In this document: piece after piece, positions 6,000 through 11,070 of the stretch
Position numbering within the stretch: the first letter of the stretch is position 1
Layout: each line of letters starts with the position of its first letter
Source: Candidatus Fermentibacterota bacterium
GTDB lineage: Bacteria > Fermentibacterota > Fermentibacteria > Fermentibacterales > Fermentibacteraceae
Length of the DNA: 11,070 nt
NCBI GenBank assembly: GCA_012523605.1
Contig: JAAYTY010000190.1
Span: 1-11,070 of the forward strand
Reading direction: 5' to 3'
Made by a program: the position numbers and the translations under genes
Notes under the pieces: model-generated
Told to the model about the DNA's origin: nothing
Database searches by the model: none
The model's input: only the letters and a program-made list of their open reading frames with translations

Positions 6000-7340
6000 C
6001 TAGAGCAGAGTGCTGGCCAGCTCGGCGAGCAGGCTCCTCTCACCCTTCACGAGATTGACCTGCGAGTAGAGGGGCTGGCCCTTCATCCTGTCCACGAGGT
6101 AGGCGAGTCCGTTGGACCTGCTGTCCAGATACGGAGTGTCGATCTGATAAAGGTCGCCTGTGAAGACCATCCTGGTCCCCTCGCCGGCTCGCGTGATGAT
6201 CGTCTTCACCTCGTGCGGCGTCAGATTCTGCGCCTCGTCCACGATGAAGAAAACCCTGTCCAGGCTGCGCCCCCTGATGTATGCAAGGGGCGAGATGTAC
6301 AGTTTCTCGTGTTCCAGCATCTCTGCAATCTGCCTCTGTTCGTGGCTGTCGGGGGAAAACCTGTTGCGGATCACCGAAAGGTTGTCCCAGAGAGGCTGCA
6401 TGTAGGGATCGAGCTTCGACTTCACGTCCCCTGGAAGGTACCCGAGATCCCTGTTGCCCAGGGGCACGACAGGGCGTGACAGGAAGATCTGGCGGAAGTT
6501 CCGCCTCTGCTCGAGTGCCGCGGCGAGGGCGAGAAGGGTCTTCCCGGTACCCGCCCTGCCGGTCAGAGTCAGGAGCTGTACGCCCGGCCTCATCAGGGCG
6601 TCCACGGCGAATGCCTGCTCGGCGTTCCTGGGCTCGATGCCCGAGACTCTCTGCTTCGTCACCCGCTCCAGGAGGCCGTTCTGCGGGTTGAACACCGCCA
6701 GAGCGCTGCTGCTGCCGTTCCTGAGGACGAAGTACTCGTTCGGCAGGGGCGGGGGATCGATCGGCACGCCGGCCTGCCCCGGCTCGAGCGTGAAGGGCTG
6801 TTCGTAGAACCGCGAGATCATCTGCGCGGGAACCCCCTCCAGAACGCGGGCGCCTGTGTAGAGGTCCTCTACGCGGGGAACCTTGCCTGTCTCGTAGTCC
6901 TCCGCGAGTATCCCCAGAGACTTGGCCTTCATTCGCAGATTGATGTCCTTGCTAATGACTATGACGGTCCGCCCGGGATTGGCGCGGTGCACCTGGTCGG
7001 CGAGGGCAAGGATCCTGTGGTCGGCCTTGTTGTGGATGAACACTCCGTCAACGAGGGACGACTGGGGCTCGGCCGTCATGACGAATAGCTTGCCCCTCCC
7101 CTCGCCCAGAGGCCTGCCTTCGGTGAAAAGGCCGTCGCCCGACAGCTTGTCGAGCTTCCTTATGAACTCCCGCGCATGAAAATTGATGAGATCGTTCCCC
7201 TTCTTGAACTCGTCCAGCTCCTCGAGGACGGTGATGGGAACGATCACGTCGTGTTCCTGGAAGTTGTCGATGCAGTTGTAATCGTACAGCAGAACGTTCG
7301 TGTCCAGTATGAAGATCTTGCCTCCGGGATTCGAGTTCAT
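6000..7340 (-). CDS. PIN domain-PhoH family ATPase (YlaK/PhoH2-like)
   Basis: This 446-residue protein has the two-domain architecture of PhoH2-type proteins, which couple a PIN-type RNase domain to a PhoH ATPase and act in RNA turnover. The PIN domain (about 8-160) shows acidic positions in ILDTNVLLYD (Asp13), EELDEF, KADHRIL (Asp107) and SKDINLR (Asp132). The PhoH domain (about 235-446) has Walker A GRAGTGKT (261-268), Walker B FFIVDEAQ (364-371), the GDLYQID motif (395-401) and the closing SLLAELASTLL. The length is normal for the family. ATG 7340 is preferred because family similarity begins at KIFILDTN and GGAAGGGG lies just upstream, 4-6 nt away. The open frame continues to an ATG at 7451, but that 37-residue extension is Arg/Pro-rich and unlikely. 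It follows the biotin ligase gene by 136 bp with no obvious functional link. Confidence 0.93.
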   Translation of the reverse strand: MNSNPGGKIFILDTNVLLYDYNCIDNFQEHDVIVPITVLEELDEFKKGNDLINFHAREFIRKLDKLSGDGLFTEGRPLGEGRGKLFVMTAEPQSSLVDGVFIHNKADHRILALADQVHRANPGRTVIVISKDINLRMKAKSLGILAEDYETGKVPRVEDLYTGARVLEGVPAQMISRFYEQPFTLEPGQAGVPIDPPPLPNEYFVLRNGSSSALAVFNPQNGLLERVTKQRVSGIEPRNAEQAFAVDALMRPGVQLLTLTGRAGTGKTLLALAAALEQRRNFRQIFLSRPVVPLGNRDLGYLPGDVKSKLDPYMQPLWDNLSVIRNRFSPDSHEQRQIAEMLEHEKLYISPLAYIRGRSLDRVFFIVDEAQNLTPHEVKTIITRAGEGTRMVFTGDLYQIDTPYLDSRSNGLAYLVDRMKGQPLYSQVNLVKGERSLLAELASTLL

Positions 7341-7476
7341 GAAGCCCCTTCCGTCCGGGAGTCCTGCTCGACGGCTTCTTCGCCGGTGCGCCGGGGCGGG
7401 TTCAGGTGCCCGCCAGCCGAGGAGCGCCCGGGACAGCCAGGGGGAATCCATGCCATCGCAAGGGGAAGCGGGGGGT

Positions 7477-8160
7477 TCAGATCGGCCTCAGCTCCCCGCT
7501 CTCGAACGAAGCGGTTCCGTTCGAAGTCGCCAGAACAAGCCGCCCTTCACTGTCGATGCCGGTAAGGGTGCCGGCCGTGGTCTCGGAGCCTCTCGTCATT
7601 CGAACGAGCTGGCCCCGGCACCAGAGCCTGGCCGATATCGAATCCCTGCGACCTTCGATCGGATCGCGGCTCGTGTCGGGCCATGCCATGTCTATTCGCT
7701 CGAGCAGGTCCAGCATGATGTCAAAGGGCTCTCCGGACCTCCCGGCTTCGGTCCAGGAGACCGGCTCGAGCCCCCTCAGGTCGGACAGCCTGGGTGTGAC
7801 GGCGATGTTCACTCCGACGCCCAGTATCAGCCAGGGGACTGGGTGGGGGCCGGATTCGGGAAGGATTCCAGCGAGCTTCCTCCCGCCGATCACGACGTCG
7901 TTCGGCCACTTGACCTCGCCCTTTATGCCGGAGGAGCCCAGCATGTCGCATATGAGGTCCGCCACCAGCAGGGAGATTCGCGCGCAGGCGTCCAGAGGCG
8001 GGGCGGGCTTCCAGAGAATCGAAGCGTAGAGGTTGCCAGGTGGTGAGGCCCACGCCCTGCCCAGCCTGCCCCGGCCCGCGAACTGGAATTCCGCCAGAAC
8101 GACGGACCTGTCGCCCAGCGAATCCAGGTTTTCCCTCAGCACATCGCTCGTAGAGCTCAC
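7477..8160 (-). CDS. birA: Biotin-[acetyl-CoA-carboxylase] ligase, group I (no HTH)
   Basis: The enzyme activates biotin as biotinyl-AMP and attaches it to a lysine of acetyl-CoA carboxylase or related carboxylases in the cytoplasm. Counted from the GTG at 8160 there are 227 residues, with the biotin/ATP loop GRGRLGR (29-35), KWPND (84-88), RKLAGIL (94-100, Lys95), ILGVGVNI and a C-terminal SH3-like domain. There is no N-terminal helix-turn-helix, so it is not a BirA-type repressor. The start is doubtful: the frame stays open upstream, and residues just before the GTG (KIYRFREV, preceded by PDSVRFGSTSSPW) match the usual family N-terminus, so coding probably begins near 8226-8289. No ATG, GTG or TTG is in frame there. 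An ATT at 8289, with GGGG about 6 nt upstream, is one candidate; a frameshift error is another. The catalytic identity is secure; the N-terminal boundary is not. Confidence 0.9.
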   Translation of the reverse strand: MSSTSDVLRENLDSLGDRSVVLAEFQFAGRGRLGRAWASPPGNLYASILWKPAPPLDACARISLLVADLICDMLGSSGIKGEVKWPNDVVIGGRKLAGILPESGPHPVPWLILGVGVNIAVTPRLSDLRGLEPVSWTEAGRSGEPFDIMLDLLERIDMAWPDTSRDPIEGRRDSISARLWCRGQLVRMTRGSETTAGTLTGIDSEGRLVLATSNGTASFESGELRPI

Positions 8161-8330
8161 TTCCCGGAAGCGGTAGATCTTCCAGGGGGAGCTGGTCGAG
8201 CCGAACCTGACGGAATCCGGGCGTATGCCTGAAAGGCTGCTCGTTGGCCACTGCCTCTCGTTGCCGGCCGACCGGCCTTCTTCTTCAATATGAAGCCCCG
8301 GCCCCCCGGACGAAAGCTCCCCGGGGATTG
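8161..8330 (-). other. Gap between RND stop and biotin ligase GTG, probably coding the ligase N-terminus
   Basis: The ligase frame stays open across this stretch and reads back to family-like residues (IYRFREV, then RPDSVRFG) up to about 8226. It also contains a perfect 10-bp palindrome TCCCCGGGGA at 8318-8327 just after the RND stop codon. No separate gene is seen. Confidence 0.5.
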
Positions 8331-11070
8331 CTACGAACCGCAGCCTGGAGCTTCGCCCTTCAGCCTTCTTCGGCAGCCTAAAACTGCGTAGAGGCTCGGA
8401 AGAACGAAAAGGGTCAGGAACGTGGCAACGGACAGGCCTCCCATAACGGCCCGCGCCATGGGCGCCCAGGTCTCGCCGCTCTCGCCCAGCCCCAGGGCGA
8501 TGGGCAGCATGCCGATGATCGTCGTCAACGCGGTCATCAGTATCGGGCGCAGCCTGATCCTGCCGGCTTCCGCGACCGCCTGCACGACTCCCAGGCCCCG
8601 GGTTTCCCTGAGTTGGTTCGCATAGTCCACGAGTACGATACCGTTGTTCACGACGATGCCCGCGAGCATCAGTATCCCGATCATTGCGGTTACGGAAAGG
8701 GTCGTCCCGGTGACAAGCAGTGTCCAGACCACGCCTATGAACGCCATCGGCACGGTGAAGATGATGATGAAGGGCTCGAGGAACGACTCGAACTGGCTCG
8801 CCATGACCATGTACACCAGGGCGGCCGCCGCCAGGATCGCGATCGTCAGATACATGAACGTTTCCCTCTGATCCTTCACCTGGCCTGCGATCTCGTACCT
8901 CAACCCGCCCGTGTCAAGCGTATCGAGCATCCTTTCCACATCTCCGGCTACACTGCCCAGGGCGCGCCCCGAGTTGCTGCAGCTCACCGTGGCCATCCTG
9001 GCCTGGTCCATCCTTAGAATGGTCTGGGGCACCAGGCCGGGCTCGATACGCCCGAATGCCGCGAGAGGTCTCCCATAGACCGGAAGAGCCATTATGCCCT
9101 CGAGACTCCGTCTGAACTCCTCGCCGTAGCGGACTACGATGTCGATCTCGTCGCCGCCGTCTCTCAGGAAACCCGCTGTGCGGCCCATCACTCCCGAAGC
9201 CACCTCGCTCCCCAGCGCGGACCGCGTCAGGCCCATTCCGGCGAGGGCGGTGTGGTCGGGGACGAAGACCTCCTGGGCTCTCTGCACGTCCATCGAAGTC
9301 TGTACGTCCCTGGTGCCCTCGATGGTCGCCAGCACCTCCGCGACCCTCCCGGTCACACGGCGGAGCTCGTCCAGATCGTTCGAGAAGAAGCGAATCTCGA
9401 CGGGGGCGCTGCCCATCATCGGTCCACCCTTCTGGAACTGCACGTCCAGATCCGGGATGTCGGCGAGAAAGGCTCTGATGCTGTCGGAATACTCCTGGAT
9501 CGAGACGCTGCGCTCGCTCCTGGGCACGAGGGTCACCAGGAAGTTCAGATTGTTGGAGCCGCTGCTGCCGAAGGCCGCGGCGAACGACTCGAGCTGCCCC
9601 ACTTCCATGTAGATCTCCTCTACGTCGGCCGAGTCGACGATGGAAAGGAGCCCGTCATAGATGAACCTCGCGGTCGAGTCCGTGGATTCCAGGACGGTGC
9701 CCGGAGCCCTCGTGGTGTTGACGGAGATGAAACCCTCGTCGGTCTCCGGGAAGAACTCCACCTGTACCAGAGCCATCGCCGCCAGCGAGAGCAGGAAGAG
9801 GCCGAGCGTGGAGAGGATCACGAGCTTCCTGTGGGAGAGAACCCATCCGATCTTCCGGGCATACCAGTCTTCGAGGGCCTCGAAAACGGTGCGCATCCTT
9901 TTCTGGATCCGGTTCTCCTCGGAAGCGCTTACGACAAGCCTGCCCATGCGCGAAGTGAACAGAGGGATTAGAGACAGCGCCACAAAAAGAGATACGACGA
10001 GGCTGAAGCTTATTGTGAGCGACATGTCGCGGAATATCTGCCCGGCCAGCCCCGGGACGAACAGCACCGGAACGAAGACGGCGACGGTGGTCAGGGTTGA
10101 CGCCGTGATCGCCATCCCCACCTCGCCCGCCCCGTTGATAGCCGCTGTGACGGAGTTCTCGCCGCTCTCCCTGTGCCTGACGATGCTCTCGAGGACCACG
10201 ATGGAGTTGTCCACCAGCATGCCGACTGCGAGAGCGAGGCCAGCCATCGATACGATGTTGAGATCTACATCCACGAAGTGCATTACGGCGAAGGTGGCTA
10301 TGACGGACACGGGGATCGCGACGGCCACCGCCGCACTGCTCCGCCAGGATCTGAGGAAAAGCAGGAGTACGATTACGGTTAGCAGAAGAGCCTGGAGCGC
10401 CGTGCCCCAGAGGTTGCTGATCGATCCCCGGATGAACGTAGCCTGATCGTACACCAGGCGCGCTTCGATCCTGTCCCCGTAGCTTTCCCTTATGTAGTCG
10501 AGCTGCCTTTCGAGCTCGTTGCTCACATTCACGGTATTGGCGTCGGAACGTCTGAAGACCACGGCCACGACGGCAGGCTGGCCGTTGAGCCTCACGTAAC
10601 CGAGTTGATCCTGCCTGCCGTCCTCGATGCCCGCCACCTGCTCCAGCAGAACCGGGGAGCCGTCGGCCCTGTATCCGATCACCAGCTTGCGGAGCTCTTC
10701 GAGATCCTCGAACGAGCCGGCGATCTTTATGTTTGCGTTGAGGCCCCCGATGTTGATCTCGCCGGCGGGACTGTCTTCGCCAACTGCCGCGATGGAGCCG
10801 ACGATCTGGTTGAGGGTAAGTCCCGACTGCTCGAGGCGCACTGGATCCACATGCACGTTGATCTGCCGGCGGAGGCCGCCCATGAGGTTCACGGAGCCCA
10901 CGCCCTCCACCCGCCGCAGAAGGGGCTCTATCTCGTTCTCCACGGTGTTGCGGAGCTCATATCCGTCCATCACGTCGCTCGAGAAGGAGACGAACATCAT
11001 CGGCGCCATGCTGGCATCGAGCACGAGAACCATGGGGTCTGTGGCGTTGTCGGGCAGGAATGGCTTCCAG
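8331..11070 (-). CDS. RND (HAE1/AcrB-type) inner-membrane efflux transporter, 5' end missing
   Basis: About 912 codons are present; the frame remains open to the window edge, with 12 codons (WKPFLPDNATDP) upstream of the first internal ATG at 11033. Full-length family members have about 1,040 residues, so roughly the first 130 (first helix and start of the first porter subdomain) are missing. Numbering from the ATG at 11033, the membrane block at about 213-365 carries AGLALAVGMLVDNSIVVLES (TM4), AITASTLTTVAVFVPVLF and the SLIPLFTSRM motif. Residues about 420-440 begin the second porter half (VEFFPETDEGFISV), and a second membrane block holds IVVNNGIVLVDY and RPILMTALTTIIGMLPIAL. The first of the two TM4 Asp residues is kept and the second is Asn (Asp275-Asn276); the AcrB Lys940 position is Asn796. 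The protein should export hydrophobic compounds with a membrane fusion protein and outer-membrane channel. A fusion-protein gene may lie upstream, outside the window; none is seen here. Confidence 0.93.
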   Translation of the reverse strand, partial: WKPFLPDNATDPMVLVLDASMAPMMFVSFSSDVMDGYELRNTVENEIEPLLRRVEGVGSVNLMGGLRRQINVHVDPVRLEQSGLTLNQIVGSIAAVGEDSPAGEINIGGLNANIKIAGSFEDLEELRKLVIGYRADGSPVLLEQVAGIEDGRQDQLGYVRLNGQPAVVAVVFRRSDANTVNVSNELERQLDYIRESYGDRIEARLVYDQATFIRGSISNLWGTALQALLLTVIVLLLFLRSWRSSAAVAVAIPVSVIATFAVMHFVDVDLNIVSMAGLALAVGMLVDNSIVVLESIVRHRESGENSVTAAINGAGEVGMAITASTLTTVAVFVPVLFVPGLAGQIFRDMSLTISFSLVVSLFVALSLIPLFTSRMGRLVVSASEENRIQKRMRTVFEALEDWYARKIGWVLSHRKLVILSTLGLFLLSLAAMALVQVEFFPETDEGFISVNTTRAPGTVLESTDSTARFIYDGLLSIVDSADVEEIYMEVGQLESFAAAFGSSGSNNLNFLVTLVPRSERSVSIQEYSDSIRAFLADIPDLDVQFQKGGPMMGSAPVEIRFFSNDLDELRRVTGRVAEVLATIEGTRDVQTSMDVQRAQEVFVPDHTALAGMGLTRSALGSEVASGVMGRTAGFLRDGGDEIDIVVRYGEEFRRSLEGIMALPVYGRPLAAFGRIEPGLVPQTILRMDQARMATVSCSNSGRALGSVAGDVERMLDTLDTGGLRYEIAGQVKDQRETFMYLTIAILAAAALVYMVMASQFESFLEPFIIIFTVPMAFIGVVWTLLVTGTTLSVTAMIGILMLAGIVVNNGIVLVDYANQLRETRGLGVVQAVAEAGRIRLRPILMTALTTIIGMLPIALGLGESGETWAPMARAVMGGLSVATFLTLFVLPSLYAVLGCRRRLKGEAPGCGS

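Noticed and set aside
7341..7451. 37-residue N-terminal extension of the PhoH gene from ATG 7451
   Set aside because: Family similarity begins after ATG 7340, which also has a GGAAGGGG just upstream.
1..11070. tRNA, rRNA, CRISPR array or insertion sequence
   Set aside because: No cloverleaf-like, spaced direct-repeat or terminal inverted-repeat pattern was seen by eye; a tRNAscan or repeat search would be decisive.

Overview
This is a GC-rich bacterial window with eight protein-coding genes packed on both strands. No RNA gene, CRISPR array, insertion sequence or phage gene was seen. The organism is probably a diderm (Gram-negative-type) bacterium, because an AcrB-type RND transporter and a periplasmic-facing GT-C glycosyltransferase are present. 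Purine-rich Shine-Dalgarno sequences precede several starts. The phylum cannot be fixed from this sequence. The impression is of an uncultured high-GC lineage, but that is a guess.

Region 1 (about 1-950, + strand) holds the end of a gene whose C-terminus looks like a degenerate receiver domain. It overlaps a TTG-initiated gene for an unrecognised protein with one C-terminal membrane span. Region 2 (972-2722, - strand) is a two-gene unit: a PAP2 lipid phosphatase fused to an alpha/beta hydrolase, overlapping by an ATGA junction a small helical protein of unknown function. Region 3 (2878-5993, + strand) holds a GT-C (GT39/ArnT-like) membrane glycosyltransferase and then a radical SAM protein. 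The glycosyltransferase diverges from the PAP2 gene across a 155-bp intergenic stretch.

Region 4 (6000-11070, - strand) reads, in order of transcription, an RND (HAE1/AcrB-type) inner-membrane transporter cut by the window edge, a biotin-protein ligase without a DNA-binding domain, and a PIN-PhoH ATPase. The last gene meets the radical SAM gene tail to tail with only 6 bp between stop codons.

Most of the window is well-known families. The unusual points are the PAP2-hydrolase fusion, the orphan membrane gene coupled to a pseudo-receiver, and the biotin ligase gene, whose family-like N-terminus extends upstream of any ATG, GTG or TTG. A possible theme for regions 2-3 is cell-envelope lipid or polyprenyl-phosphate chemistry, but this is inference from neighbourhood only. 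No convincing new defence, mobile or RiPP system was found.
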